Origin: Sapria himalayana
Taxonomy: Eukaryota; Streptophyta; Magnoliopsida; Malpighiales; Rafflesiaceae
NCBI GenBank assembly: GCA_029783825.1
Contig: JAREIK010002275.1
Span: 180,979 to 244,978, forward strand
DNA length: 64,000 bases
Reading direction: 5' to 3'
Position 1 is the first letter of the stretch; every line of letters starts with the position of its first letter. Under the pieces are notes generated by a model, which was given only the letters and a program-made list of their open reading frames with translations, searched no databases and was not told the origin of the DNA. Shown here one piece after another: positions 27,301-41,299 of the stretch. The translations under genes and the position numbers were made by a program.

Positions 27301-29476
27301 ATAAATTTTTCCATCAATTTGTCTATCAAATTGTCTATCTATCTATATATTTTTTATCTATCTATCTATCTGTCTATCTATCTATCTATATGTATATCTA
27401 TATTACTATCTTTCTATGTATCTATCTATTTGTCTGTCAATGAGCTACCAAATTGTCTATCTATCTATATATATGTATGTCTGTATGTCTATCTATCTAT
27501 TTGTCTATTTGTATGTCAATATGTTTGTTAATCACTTTCCCTATCTGTCCACTCATTTATTTGTCCATCTTTTTATTTGACTATTAATCAGTCTATCTAG
27601 TTGTTTGTCTATCTATCTATTTATCTATATATCTATCTATCTATCTGTCTATCTAATTGTATAATAATCTTTTTATCTATCTATATATATGTCCATCTAT
27701 CTTTCTATCTATCTATTTATATATTTATTTTCTATCTATCTATATAACTATTTTTGGTTTATCTCTCTATCTATCTACCTATCTATCTATTTTCCTATTT
27801 ATCTATCTTTCTTTATTTCTATTTGTTTGTCTTTTTATATTTATATCTGTTAATCTATCTATCTATATATTTATCTCTATATCTATCTATATGACAGTCT
27901 ATCTATTAATCTATCTTTCTATCTATCAATCTATCAATTTGTCTATCTATCTATCTATCTATATGTCTGTTTGTCTATCTATCTATTTATCAATCTATCA
28001 ATCTATCTACCTCCCTATCTATCTGTTTGTCTATCGATCCGGCTATCTATCTATCTATCTATCTATCTATCTGTCTTTTGATCGATCTATCTATCTATTT
28101 GTCTTTTGATCTATCTATCTATCTATTTATCTATCTATATGTCTATCAATCAATTTATCTATCAATCTGGCTATGTATCTATCTATCTATCTATTGATCT
28201 AGTTTTAAAACTATATATCAATCTATTTATAAATTTATCTATCTATCTATGTATCTTTCTATATATCTTTTTATCTTTCTAACTTTTTATCTACCAATCA
28301 ATCTATCTTTCTTTTTCTATTTATTTGTCTATCTATCTGTCTATATATTTGTATTTCTATATGTCTATCTATTTGTCTATAAATAGATTCCAAACTGTCT
28401 ATCTATCAATGATACAATCCATCTGCTTATTTACTTATTTATCTTTCTATCTATTTTCTATTTATCTATATGTCTATCTTTCTATCTATATATGTATCTA
28501 TATATCTTTCTATTTATGTTTTTATCTATCTTTCTATCTATCTATTTTCTGTCTATCTATCTATCTATCTATTTAAGTGCTTATCTATCTTTATATCTAT
28601 ATATCTATCTATATCTCTCTATATATTTGTCTTCTATCTATCGTACTTTCTGTCTATTTATTTGTTTATAGATTTGACTATCTTTCTATCTATCTATTAC
28701 TCTATCTATCTATTTATAAAACTCTATGTCTGTCTTTAAATATGTCTTTCTATCTTTATATCAATCTATATCTATCTATGTATCTATCTATGAATTTATG
28801 TCAATATATGAATCTATCAATCTAGCATTCTATATATTTATCTATTTGTCTATTTATTTTTTTATCTATATGTCTATCTATCTATCAATTAAACAATCTA
28901 TTTATCTTTATGTCTATCTATCTATTAATCTATCTATTAATCTATTTATCTATCTATTTGTCTATCTATCTAGTTAATTATCTATTTATCTATCTGTCTA
29001 TCATCTATGTATATATCTATCTATCAATCTATCTATCAGTCTATCTATCATTCTATCTTTCTATCTAAAAATCTAATTATCTATTTGTCTTTCTATATGT
29101 CTATCTATCTATCAATCAAATATCTATCTATTTATATGTTATCTATCTTTTTTTTCTGTCAATCTATTAATATGACTATCTATGTATCTATAAATCTATC
29201 TATCAATTTGTATATAAATCTACATATCAATCTTTCTATAAATTTATCCATTAATTCGTCTATTAATCTATCTAACATTCTTTGTATTAATCAATCTAGC
29301 TATTTGTCTATTTATCTATCTATCTATTGCTAAATCTTTCTATTAATCTATCTATCTATTTGTTTATCCATGTGTCTATCTCTCTATCTATTTTTTAATA
29401 TATAATCTTTCTATCTATCTGATTATCTATCTTTTTATCTATTTATCTGTCTGTCTATCTTTCTATCTATCATTCT

Positions 29477-29545
29477 ATTTATCTTTATATTTATCTTTAT
29501 ATTTATCTTTATATTTATCTTTATATTTATCTTTATATTTATCTT
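29477..29545 (+). repeat. 12-bp tandem repeat (ATTTATCTTTAT)n
   Basis: A perfect 12-base unit is repeated almost six times over about 69 bp. Its regularity contrasts with the degenerate array around it and suggests recent slippage amplification of one variant. Confidence 0.93.
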
Positions 29546-31793
29546 TTAGTCTATCTATTTATCTATCTATCTATGTATCAATCAATCTATCTATCAATCT
29601 ATCTATCTATATATCTGTGTTTCTATTTTTCTATCTCTCTATCTATCTATATTTCTATCTATATGTCTATCTTTTTTTCTATCTTTATCTTTATACATTT
29701 ATCTATCTTTCTATCTGATTATAAATATGTCAATCTATTTATATCTATCTGTCTGTCTGACTACTATCTATCTATCTATCTGTTTGTCTATCTTTCTGTC
29801 TATCTATCTTTCTAATAATGAATCTATCTATCTATCTTTCCATCTTTCTATCTCTATGTCTATCTATATCTCTATACATCTGTTTATTTATCGATCTTTC
29901 TATATATCTATTTGTGTATCAATCTGTTTAATAATCTTTCAATTAATTTTTCTATTAATCTATATATCTACCTATCTATCTATTAGTCTACATATATATA
30001 TAAATAAATTAATATATATATATCTATTTATCTTTTTTCTATTTATCTATTTATCTATCTATCTATATATCTATCTATCTAATTATGAATCTATTTGTCA
30101 AAATGTTTATCTATCAAACTATCTATCTGTCTGTATGTCTGTCTATCTATCTGTGTGTTTATACATTTTCATTTTTTATGTCTATTTGTTTATTTGTTAA
30201 TTTGTCTATCTATTTGTCTATTTTTCTGTATATCTATTTATTAGTTTTTTATCTGTCTATTTATCTATCAGTTTATCTTTATACTTGACTATCTACTTAC
30301 CTAACTAGTTGTCCATTTATCCATCTATCTGTCTATCTTTTTGTATATCTATATATCTATTATCATATCTATCTATCAATCAATCAATCTATCTATCTAT
30401 TTATCTATCTATCTGTCTTATAATATGTCTTCCTATTGGTCTATCTATCTATATCTTTATTTGTCTATCAATTTGTCTATCTTTTTGTCTAACAATCAAT
30501 ATGTCTATCTATATATCTATCTGTCTATCAATCAATCTATCTATCTATTTATCAATCTGTCTATCAATCTATCTAATAATTTGTCAATCAATCATTTTAA
30601 AAATCTATATATCAATCAATCTATATATGTCTATTATCTATCTGTATATTTGTCTATCTATCAATCAATCAATCTATTTGTATGTCTATCTATTTATTTA
30701 TCTATCTATATGTATATCTATATGTATAACTATATATCTATCTTTCTATATATCTATTTATCTATCTTTCTATTTATCTATCTATTTATATATCTATTTG
30801 TCTGTTTATCTATCTATCTATATTTCACCTCATATATTCTACATATCTATATGTTTACCTATCTATTTATCTATATATTTATCTTTTTATATCTATATCT
30901 ATTTATCTATCTATGTGTCTATCTATCTATCTATATATCTATCTATGTATCTGTCTGTCTATCTATCTATCTATCCAATTTTATATCATTCTGTCTATCA
31001 ATTAGTCTATCAATTGTATATAATTGTGTTTATCGATCTGTCTATCAATTTTTATATCAATTTTTCTATTGATTTGCATATCAATATGTCTATCAATTTT
31101 TTTTATCAATCTATCTATTTATCAATCAAACAATATATCAGTCTATCTTTATGTCTATCTATGTGTCTATATATATGTCTGTGTGTGTGTGTGTATATAT
31201 CTATCTATTTATTTATTTATCTATCTATCTATACAACTATCTATCTATATATCTATTTGTCTATCAATCTGTCTATCATTCTCTCTATCAAACTCTCTAT
31301 CTATTTGTATGTTTATGTATCTATCTATTAGACTTGCTGCTATCTGTCTAATAAATCTCTCTCTACCTGATTATCTATCTAGCTGATTATCTATCTATTT
31401 GTCTGTCTATATATCATTATCTCTATGTGCCTATGTGCCTATCTATTTTTATATCTATTTATATATCTATTTATATATCTATCTATCTATCTATCTATAT
31501 GTCCTATTTGTCTATCTATCAGTGTATCTATCTGTCTATCTTTTGTCTATCCATCTATCTACCTATCTATCTATTTATCCATTTGTCTATCTATTTTCTA
31601 TCTATCTATTTGCCTATCTATCTATCTATCTGTCTATCTATCTTTCTCTCTATCAATCTTTATGCCTATCTATTTATTTATTGGTCATATTATTTGCATA
31701 TATATCTATCTATCTATCTATTTATCTATTTATCTATCTATATTTCTATTTGTCTTTTTATATGTCTACCTTTCTATCTATCTATCTTTCTTT

Positions 31794-31818
31794 ATTCATT
31801 CATTCATTCATTCATTCT
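31794..31818 (+). repeat. (CATT)n microsatellite
   Basis: Six consecutive TTCA/CATT units sit in the CTAT satellite, a local switch to a different perfect tetranucleotide. Confidence 0.92.
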
Positions 31819-32910
31819 TTCTTTATGTCCATCTTCTATCTATCAATTTGTCTATAAATCTATCTTTCAATTAGATTATCAATATGTCTATTAATCTATT
31901 TATAAATCTGTCTATCATCTTATATCAATCTGTCTATCATTCATTCTATCAATCTTTCTATGTATCCATCAATCAATCAATCTACTTAATTATCTATCTT
32001 TTTGTCTATCTATATGTCTATCTATCTATATATCCTTCTTAATATCTATTTATGTATCTATCTATCTGTCTGCCTAACTTTATATCTGTCTTTCTATCTG
32101 TCTTTCTATCTATCTTTCAATCTCTCTATCAAACTATATATCTATCTATCTATTTATCTGCCTATTTGACTATCTATTTATTTATCTGTCTGCCTATCTA
32201 TTTGTTTGTCTCTCTGGCTGCTGTATATCTACCCGACTATCTATTACTTGATTGTCTGTCTATCTGATTATATGTTTGTATATCTATCTGTCTATATATC
32301 TATCATTTGTCTATCTATTACTATATCTAATTGTTTATCTATCTTTTTTATATATCTATCTATCTATATATCTTTTATCCTAATTGTCTATCTATCTGTG
32401 TATATAATTTACAATATATATGTCTATCTATTTGATTCTCTATCTATCTTTCTATCTATTTATTTATCTATATGTCTATCTATCTATTTATCTATCTATT
32501 TTTCTATCAATCTATTTATCTATTTGTCTATTATCTATCTATTTTCTATCTATTATTCTATATGTCTGTTAATCTCTTTGTCTGTCTATCTCTCTATCTA
32601 CCTATCTATCTATCTGTTTTTCTGTCTATCTATCTATCAATTTATCTGTCTATTTATCTATCAATCTTTCTGTCTATCTATCTTTTTATCTATCTAAATG
32701 TATATCCATCTATCTTTTATCTATCTAAATGTATATCCATCTATCTATATATCTGTCTATTATCTGTTTATATATCTTTCTATCTGTCTATCAATTTATC
32801 TATCAATATGTCCTTCAAACAATTTTCAATTTGTCTACCAATTTGTCTATCAATCTTTCTTTCAATCTATCTATGAATCTATTTATCAATTTGTCTATCT
32901 ATCTATCTAT

Positions 32911-33215
32911 CACTATAACAAAGCACTGGTGGCTAGGTTAATTTCCTTAGCTATTATAAGAAATTTAGTTGCTAAAATATAATAGCGATGGAGTTAATAT
33001 GTAAATTATCCCAAGCTAAAGTGTTCATCACAAATATAAATGAAAAAAATATTTTCTTGGCAAATTTTTGAACAAAGAAAATTTACTAGCTAATTATATT
33101 TTTTTCCTTGCTAATTTTTATAGTAATTAATAGTAATAATTAATATTTGACTGAATATATTATATAATTACCTAGCTAAATTTTTTAGGGAAAAATTCCT
33201 AGCTATTTTTCATTC
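32911..33215 (-). repeat. CACTA element 2, 3' terminus and subterminal repeats
   Basis: After CACTATAACAAAG come words such as GGCTAGGTTAATTTCC, CTTAGCTATT, TAGTTGCTAAAA and CCTAGCTAAATTTTTTAGGG. They are degenerate subterminal repeats of both orientations, as expected for transposase-binding ends of CACTA elements. Confidence 0.7.
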
Positions 33216-33419
33216 AAAACATATACTATATTAAATTGAATAAAAACAAAAAGTAAAATCTATTCAACATTTATTCTAATACAATAGTTACATAATTAAT
33301 ACAAAAACATAACATAGGTTATATATTCATTAAAAACTAAAAAATGATCCTCATCATTAGTTAGTGCATTTGTGCTACCCTCTCTTACGTGGTATCTCTG
33401 TTGGAACAAAGTATTCAAT

Positions 33420-35193
33420 CTGTCACATCAAGGCCACTAATTATGACTCCATATAGGATATCTGGTGTTGCATTGCATTCTTAATTCTTTCATCTCATCC
33501 TTCACTTCTTTTATTCCTACATTTCTTCCTTCTAAATAATAATGATACTGATCTTTCTCTTTCATTCTATCTCAATAAATACAAATCATTCATGTATTTC
33601 AATTACTTGCTATTCGACAACCTCATCCACCACTACTATGATAGAGGAACTAGAAGCACATTGCTAAAACAAAAAGAAAACTTTCTTCGAGCCGATGTCA
33701 TACACTCAATACTTCTTCTTACCTCCTATGGTCTCCAAATAGATAGGATCATAATCAATTGGTTGAAGATCCATAGAACCCCTTAACTAGGTGAGAATCA
33801 ACTATCACACATACCTCCCTTAGAACCTGGTGTTAAAACATAATAAAATACTATGATAGATATAAATAAAATAAATCAATTTTTTTTTCATTCCACACAA
33901 CTTTCCAAATTTATTATAGTATTCTAAAATTTATTATATAAATAGATTCTTATAGCAAATCATCTGAGATTTTTTGTCAACAAATTGCCCATCCACTTAC
34001 TTCAATGCATCTTTCTGAAAATCATATAAAAAATGGGATCTCAACCCAATTCTCCAGCCTAAAGTATGTATTTTTTAAGTCAAAAAATAATATGTAGTAT
34101 AGTTTTAGCTAAAATGGTAAAACCATGCAAAGATTTACAATTATTTGGACTATTAGGCCAAATGATAAATATATAAATGTTTTAAAGTTATAAATTGTAT
34201 CAAATCTCAATCATGCTCAATGCTCGACTTTGACCCTCTTGTGTGTCAAGACATTTCTGTACCTAGTTCAGCTACCTTAATCCATAAGTTTTTGCTGGCT
34301 AACTCTAATTTTTTTTCTTCTGGCTCTCCCATTACTTAAGCCATCTAGGACATTCATGCTCATGTATAAAATCAGGCCTATCTTTTAGAATCTTTAATTT
34401 ATGGAAAAAATCTGAGTACAGTTTAGCTCTTTGCTCTCCCATAATGACTTTAATCTGTCCATCAAAGTGGGGTGCCCATGTACACTGATTCTATATATAG
34501 AAAATTCACAAAAAAAATGATAATATAACAAAGATATAATTCTTTATTCTTGACTAATAACAAACATAATAGTAACTAATTAGATAAGTAATTTTATTAT
34601 GTTTGTTTCTTTTTTTTTTTTACCTGAAGATATAAAAGTTAGTTTTTGTGTGATTCAAAACCTTTCTTCCATGAGAATGCTTTGTAATCTACCATTTTTT
34701 TTGAAAGACTTTGTAATTATAGATGAAATTGTGAATGAATAAAACTATAAAAAAAACAAATAACATTGAAACAGTAATTATATCTATAAATTAAAACTAC
34801 TAATAGGGCCATCATAATAATATTAAAGTAATATTTACATATACTTATACCTCTGATCCATAATCTCTATTACTAACTTAGCACTGCCTGCAGAGAAAGC
34901 CACATCAATTGATAATGTTGATGGTGATGTAAATGGGGTAAAAACTGATGGTGTAAAAATATGGTGTAGATGATGGTGATGGATCAGAAGTGAGTGCAAG
35001 AAGGATAATGGCTGGTGTCATATCTGATAAAGGTGATGGTAAAGATGTCAATGATGGTGATTATGATGTTGAAGTCTAGATAGGGTGGGTATTAGATGAT
35101 ACTGACTATACAATAAGACAAAATACTAGATGAATCTCATCCATGTCTACATCCACGCCCACCTCCACCATGCCCACATCTATTATGCACCAT
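33420..35193 (-). pseudogene. TNPA-like En/Spm accessory protein (Ptta family), broken
   Basis: Reading leftward downstream of TNP2, an ATG at 35193 starts a Gly/Arg-rich MVHNRCGHGGGRG segment like the RGRGRG start of many CACTA second proteins. A His/Thr/Pro/Ser-rich stretch follows (about 35080-34900). Near 33780-33690 the minus strand encodes PIDYDPIYLETIGGKKKY, a stop, then VYDIGSKKV. This resembles the Ptta/En/Spm family motif with a Trp/Tyr-Leu-x-x-x-Gly-Gly block and a VYGLGS block. It ends in a charged helical tail (to about 33480). The frame is interrupted by many stops and shifts, so the boundaries are approximate. In En/Spm, TNPA binds subterminal repeats and assists transposition. 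Confidence 0.55.
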
Positions 35194-35363
35194 ATACTAT
35201 AAAAAATGTAAAAAATATAGAACAAATAATAAAGATATAATGAAAACATAAATTGATATTGTATGATGAAAAACCATGCATTTTAGAATAACACATACCA
35301 ATGGATTGCAACAAAATATAGAAAGTCTTAGAAACTATAATATTCTAATACAATTATAATAGT

Positions 35364-38300
35364 TTAATTATTGGTATCAATATCATCCTCTAATAGATCT
35401 TCTGACATTTCATCTAATTCTAATGGAAGTTTTAACTTATCTTCAGATAGAAAATGATCATCTTCAACTTCTATTAGGCCACCATTTACGTAACATAAGT
35501 TTTAAAGATATTCGTCTACATGCATAAGATCAATATTATTTATGTCATCTTCTTGAAATACTAGTGCAATAGCAAAGTTTGCACTTCTTTATTGAGATAT
35601 TTGTACTTCAAATTTTGATCAATCTTTGATTTTGCAAATAACCCATCAGTCACTCTTATCATGAGATAAACTCGGGTGTGTACAATAATATACTAGAGTA
35701 GTTTGAACTGCCATAATAAATGGCTCAAATTAATTAATTCTGCATTTATGGGTAACATCCACTAGCTTATAATCCGAATGAATCTTTGTACCCATATTAT
35801 GTGTGGGATCAAACCACTCACATTTTAATAATACAATCCTATTATTTTTGAGTCCAGAATACTGCAACTCAATAACTTCTACTAATTGACCATAATAATC
35901 TATCTCATCCGCACTATAACTTGAGCCTTTAATGCATACACCACTATTAATAATTGCTCTAGAAGAACCGTGCCCTATTGTGTTAAATTTATATCCATTG
36001 ACAAAATACCTAGGATAGGTTGTCACATATCTAAATGGGCCTTTACTTAGATTCTATGTGAATATATTGGAATCTCTATTTGAAGGATCATTTGTCAGTT
36101 TCATAAATTCAACAAAAAATGTTAAAAAATATAAGATACTAAAAAATCAAATTATTCAAAAAATTAAGGTTCAATAATTCTCATATTGTCTTGAACCAAT
36201 TCGCAAATTTTGCTTCTAGTATAGAATCGACCTCATGCGTTGGAATGGTTGGTTGCCAATGTTTTAACTACTCAACATTAACAATGCACAAATATAAACA
36301 GAGGGAGAACAATGGATATCAATTTTTAATTATTCCTATTCAGGACAAAATTATCATAAGATTAAACCTGCAACCATTTTGTGTATACATGCTCAATATA
36401 TGGTACAACCTCATCACAATTAAGTAAAATGTAGCTCCGAGTTACTTTATACTCTTCATCTATCATACATCTTTTCATTACACTTCCAAATACTTTTCCA
36501 GGGTATTTGAAGATATATAACTTGTGTTGTTCTACCATCACTTGACCTTCATCATTCCAAGACACATTTTGATTCTTTGTATTGATATGGTCCTCAAAAT
36601 AATATGAACAAAAATGATACTTCTTCTGCTAAATATGCATTGCAAATAGAACCTTCAACTTTTGTCTTGTTTCTAACATTTAATTTCAACTTACGAAGAT
36701 ACCTACAACCATTATGTTAGGTTTCAATTAAATAAATTACAATATTAATTTATGTTTGAAAGAATAAAACATAGCTACTTATATTTATTTATCTCTCAAA
36801 ATGATACATCAGCTTGTATTTCACTAGCCCGGCTATCCTTGCTTCATAAGCCAAATGGACCGGAAAATGCTCCATAAGTCAAAAAAGCTTAATTGGAATA
36901 TCTAATAAAGCTTAAAAAGAATGAGCAGTATGTCATTCTCCAGTCTCACCATGTCATCTATTTTGATTGTGGTTGTGGTTAGCTATTTGAAGAACAAATT
37001 ATGTTCTGTAAGGACCTTCCAAACATTTAGGAAAAATATTTCACAAAAAATAATTGGTATTAATCTCTACATAAATACATGATAGTCATGACTTTTTATT
37101 CCAAATAACTTAAGCTTGTTCATATCTACATATTTTTTCATATTTGACACATATCCATCAAGGAATTTCAAAATTTTAACCCATTATCATAATCTCTGTT
37201 TTGCCTTCTTATCAAGTGTGTAACAAGCTTTAGGATATTTTCTTATAGCCTCATTCTATTTCAATTTAGGATGCCGATAGTAATCAATCAACTCTTGTCT
37301 TTATTTTAAAGTGTCATTTGTTTTTCCACCTACATTCAGGATAGTGTTGAAAACAATATCAAACATATTTTTTTTCAATATGCATTACATCCAAGTTATG
37401 ACGAATTAAATTGGACCTCTAATAGGGCAAGCCCTAAAAAATATTGTGTTTTCTCCCGCCAAATATTTTTCATATTGGTCCATTAGTTCTAGTAGTGTCC
37501 ATTTAAGATACTTTTTCAAACCCAAACTCTGAATCTCTGTTAAGATATCATCTCTTGAACGAACAGTTGGTGGAACTATTTTCACTATTTTATTTTTTTC
37601 GAAATATAGTTCTATTTCCACCGAATGGATGATTTGTAGGTAGAAACTTACGATGATTATCAAATGGACTATTTACCACTGAATTTGAGAGAAAAAGAAT
37701 CAAACTTGTCCATGCAATATAGGCCTACTAACATCCTGTAGTACTCCAACCCAATAATATTGAATATGTAGGAAAATAACTTACCGTCTACATTAGGGCC
37801 TTTTTCATATTGAAAATTTGCTTCTTTGAGATGTAATATGTATTCATGCCAACATTCCATAAATGATTTAACTCTGCTATAAGAGGCTGTAAGAAAAAAT
37901 CCAACATGTCTTTTGGATTTTTTGGCCCTGGAACCAATATTGATAGAAACATATATTACTTCCTCAAACACAACCATGGAGAAAAATTTTAAGGTATCAG
38001 TATCACTGGTCATCTAGTTTACTGTTGTCTAGACTGGCCAAATGGCTGAAAACTATCAATGTAGAGACTAAATGCTTACAAGCAAGTGAATTTAATAAAT
38101 GATGCATCACCCTTTATTCAATCTCATGCTCAGAATGCCACCTCATATCATGTGCTATAGCATTTGATGCATATAGTCTCTTCCATCAAGGAATTAAAAG
38201 GGAGTAATACATTTTCTTTAATGCAACTTTCATCTTCTGTCATATTTCTGCAATACTAGACGCCTTCTTAAACTAAGGATGATCACAAATCTTATAGCTA

Positions 38301-39010
38301 ATTAAATCCATATCACCACACCAATATAACAAACATCGATTGAAACAATAATCAAATTTTTCCACTAGTAGACCCATACCTCGTAGTAACTTATTAGTGC
38401 TGTAAAAGCTATTAGTTACCAAATTATTATACGGAATAATCTCTTTCATCAGTTCTGTCACCTAAACAAATAATTTCTCGGATATATGATTTTCAGACTT
38501 CATACTCAAAAGTTGGGCCACAAGTGATAATTGCAAATGTGTTTTACAACTAGGCCACAACCTATTATCTATAACTTTAAGCATATCATAAAATTTCTGA
38601 GCTTCAGAATTAGGTGGTTCATCCATGTAATCCATATTGAAGTCAGCACTAGTAGCTTTTTTGACCATTCTATGGTCTGTTTTTGATGCTTCTTCACTAC
38701 ATACATAGGATTTAGTACTCTCATTTTGGTCAATGTTCACAATCATTGTACTTTCTCCTTGATAAATCCAAACAAAATAATTTGGTACAAAGCCATATTT
38801 AGCCAAATGGTTTCGAATAATGTTTACATCACGAAAAGACATATTATGACACTTGTGGTTATTACATGAACACTTATTCTTATCTCTGTCGATCCATCTC
38901 AATTCACTACAAGCAAAGTTGAAGAAAGTTTCTATCCTACTCAAAAAATCGTTATTCAAAATTCTATTCATAAACCTTTTGTACATCCACTGACGATCCG
39001 AACTAATTTT
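35364..39010 (-). pseudogene. TNP2: CACTA transposase TNP2, multiply broken
   Basis: This is the DDE-type transposase that cuts CACTA ends. Domains in order on the minus strand: a transposase-associated domain (about 39010-38750; WMYKRFMNR, a Cys-rich CSCNNHKC, then IIRNHLAKYGFVPNYFVWIY); and TNP2 proper (about 38530-37330). The TNP2 part includes LLRGMGLLVEKFDYC, LYWCGDMDLIS, LYASNAIAHDMRWHSEHEIE and HNLDVMHIEK. A DUF4218 part follows (HFPVHLAYEARIAGLVKYKLMY near 36880-36800; GKVFGSVMKRCMI and ILLNCDEVVPYIE near 36510-36400). The DUF4216 part is 36026-35740 (YFVNGYKFNTIGHG, YYGQLVEVIELQY, LLKCEWFDPTHNMGTKIH). An acidic tail ends at a TAA at 35364. Damage includes a TAG at about 38460 between SEKLFV and VTELMKE, several frame changes, and stops in the C-terminal part. 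The gene cannot make transposase. Confidence 0.92.
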
Positions 39011-39336
39011 TCCTTGTTTTATTTACAAAGAATTATGCTCAATCATAATTTTAAATGAAACTTACAATGACTACAAATAATACTATTAATTAAATAAAAT
39101 CACTTACATATGAATATGTAAAGATACGATATCGTGAATATCTAGGCAATGTGTTTGTAGAATCTACATAAAGAAATAGAGAATTAATTAGCACGCTAAA
39201 GGTGAAAGGATATCATGCTATTGCTAGATGAAGGGAGCATGTCACTTCTAGTGCACCAATCAAAGCCACACAAAAAGGTAAGAATAAGGAGAACACAAGA
39301 ACCAAGTGAATGATGATACGTATATCTACATACATA

Positions 39337-39500
39337 CTGCAATATATGTACATATAATACTATAGCATTATATGTACATGTATACTGAGTATATATGTAC
39401 TTAGTATATATGTACATATAATATTATAGTATATATGTACATATACTTAGTAATATATGTAACTAGTGAAATGCTAGTATATATGTACATATATACTATA
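39337..39500. repeat. TATATGTACATA minisatellite, short copy
   Basis: Repeated TATATGTACATATA words, each self-complementary around GTAC, alternate with ACTATAGTA or CTTAGTA spacers. This is the first of two blocks in element 2. Confidence 0.85.
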
Positions 39501-39730
39501 ATATTAAATATTTATCAAAACATAACTTATTAATTTATTATTTTTGATTTGATTGACTAATTTAAATTTCATACAGATATGGTATGCATTGTTCCCCATA
39601 CGAAACTTTTATAAGTGAAGGGATTTTTTTACTAGACATTACATGCCGCGACTAGGATAGCTTTGTCGTAGTAGAAAGATGGTGACCGGAGGAGCTAGGG
39701 GACAGAAAGCAACGTCAAATTTAATGGATA
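39500..39730 (-). repeat. CACTA 5'-proximal conserved block, duplicate copy
   Basis: Contains TTTTGATTTGATTGACTAA, CAGATATGGTATGCATTGTT and GCTTTGTCGTAGTAGAAAGA. It is a direct repeat of 40855-41085, about 1,355 bp away, and also matches element 3 at 57045-57240. It shows a tandem duplication inside element 2. Confidence 0.85.
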
Positions 39731-39959
39731 TATTATAATTTATGTATTATATGTATGTATATGTATTGAACTTTTATTCCTGTACAATATTATTGCAATT
39801 TTTTTGTGCCTTGTGTTTCCAAGTTCGATGCAATTTCAAATAAACAAAGATGATTTTTGTAGCCCTAGGTAAGGTATTTGTTCAATTTTTTTATTCTTAT
39901 TACAAAATATATAGTTGTTGATGTTCATGCTCCATATAGGTGTTTACGCTTTACTTTAA

Positions 39960-40860
39960 TGTAAATACTTGTACATTTATACCTGTATATATGTTTATGT
40001 ACATATATACTAGTATATATCTACATATACATATATACTAGTATATATGTACAAGTATTTACCAGTATATGTGTATATGTAAATATACACTATAGTATAT
40101 GTACATATTTATATGTATATATAGATGCTTACTATATGTACATATATACACTAAAGTATAATGTACATATACACGGTAGTGTATATGTACATACATACTG
40201 CACTTTATATGTATACACTCGTATATATGTACATATATACTACAATGTATATGTACATATACTGGTATATATGTACAAGTATTTACTAGTATATATGTAC
40301 ATACTTGTACATATACACCACAGTGTATATGTACATACATGTACTTATATATGTACATATACACTGTAGTGTAAATGTATACACTATATGTACATATACA
40401 CTATAGTGTATATGTACATATACTAAGTATATATGTACATATAAATACTTGTACATATATACCAGTATATATATTCCTATACAAATATACCAGTGTATAC
40501 ATATACACTACACTGTATATGTATACACCTATATATGTAAAAATATATGTAGTGTATATGTACATATACTGAGTATATATGTACATATAAATACTTGTAT
40601 AAATATATACCAGTATATATGTACATGTACATATATACCACTGTATACATATACACTATAGTATATATGTACATATATATTGAGTATATATGTACACAGT
40701 ATATATGTACATATAATATTACAATTTATATGTACATATAATACTACTAGTTTTATATGTACATATACTATAGTAATATATGTAACTAGTGAAATACTAA
40801 TATATATGTACATATACATTGTAGTATATATGTACATCTATATTGTAGTATTATATATTT
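39960..40860. repeat. TATATGTACATA palindromic minisatellite, long block
   Basis: About 900 bp of TATATGTACATATA units with CTAGTATA, CTATAGTGTA, CTGTAGTGTA or AAGTATTTAC linkers. Nearly every unit is its own reverse complement, so the block can fold into many hairpins. Open frames with repeating Tyr-Ile-Tyr-Thr are products of this repeat, not genes. Element 3 has the matching block at 56310-57010. Confidence 0.93.
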
Positions 40861-41085
40861 ATCAAACATATCTTATTTATTTATTTATTTTGATTTGATT
40901 GGATGGTTTAAATTTCGTATAGATATGGTACCACATTGTTCCCATGTACGAAGCTTTTATAAGTAAAGAGATTTTTTACTAGACATGATGCACCGTGACT
41001 CAGACATCTTTGTCGTAGTAGAGATATGGTGATAATAAGAGATAAGGGAGAGAAAGCAACATCAATGCACATATAGATAATACAT
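40855..41085 (-). repeat. CACTA 5'-proximal conserved block, distal copy
   Basis: This copy of the conserved block (GTATAGATATGGTACCACAT, TTTGTCGTAGTAGAGATATGG, GAGAGAAAGCAACATCAATG) leads directly into the 5' subterminal region of element 2. Confidence 0.85.
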
Positions 41086-41299
41086 TATGCACTGTTGGTA
41101 AATAAGATGTAATAAAATTTTGTTATGTTCTTGTTGAATTATGTAAAATATAAAATCATAAAAATTTTTAAATGATTTTATTTTTATTAATTATAAATTA
41201 TCATTTATAGTTTATGTTTAACTCAATTTAATATAAAAATATTAAATTATATAATTAAATAATTTGAAACAAAAAAATTTTAAAAATAGTTTTGGAATG

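Larger units (their letters stand above)
20999..32910 (-). repeat. GATA-type satellite, block 2, inverted (CTAT on + strand)
   Basis: The same tetranucleotide family as block 1 but with CTAT on the + strand, so open Tyr-Leu-Ser-Ile frames now lie on the + strand. Patches of TCTATCAATTTGTCTATCAA recur near 22.75, 24.0, 24.45, 24.95, 25.6, 27.3, 29.2, 31.0, 31.9 and 32.85 kb. They are the complement of the TTGATAGACAAATTGA patches in block 1b. The block starts directly after the CACTA end at 20998 and stops directly before the CACTA end at 32911. No gene is present. Confidence 0.97.

Noticed and set aside
36191..36427. 78-codon + strand frame inside element 2
   Set aside because: It is antisense to TNP2, whose DUF4218/DUF4216 parts flank it, and has no family signal of its own.
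40059..40898. Open frames with repeating Tyr-Ile-Tyr-Thr/His-Ile on both strands, also at 56253-56936
   Set aside because: They are translations of the palindromic TATATGTACATA minisatellite.
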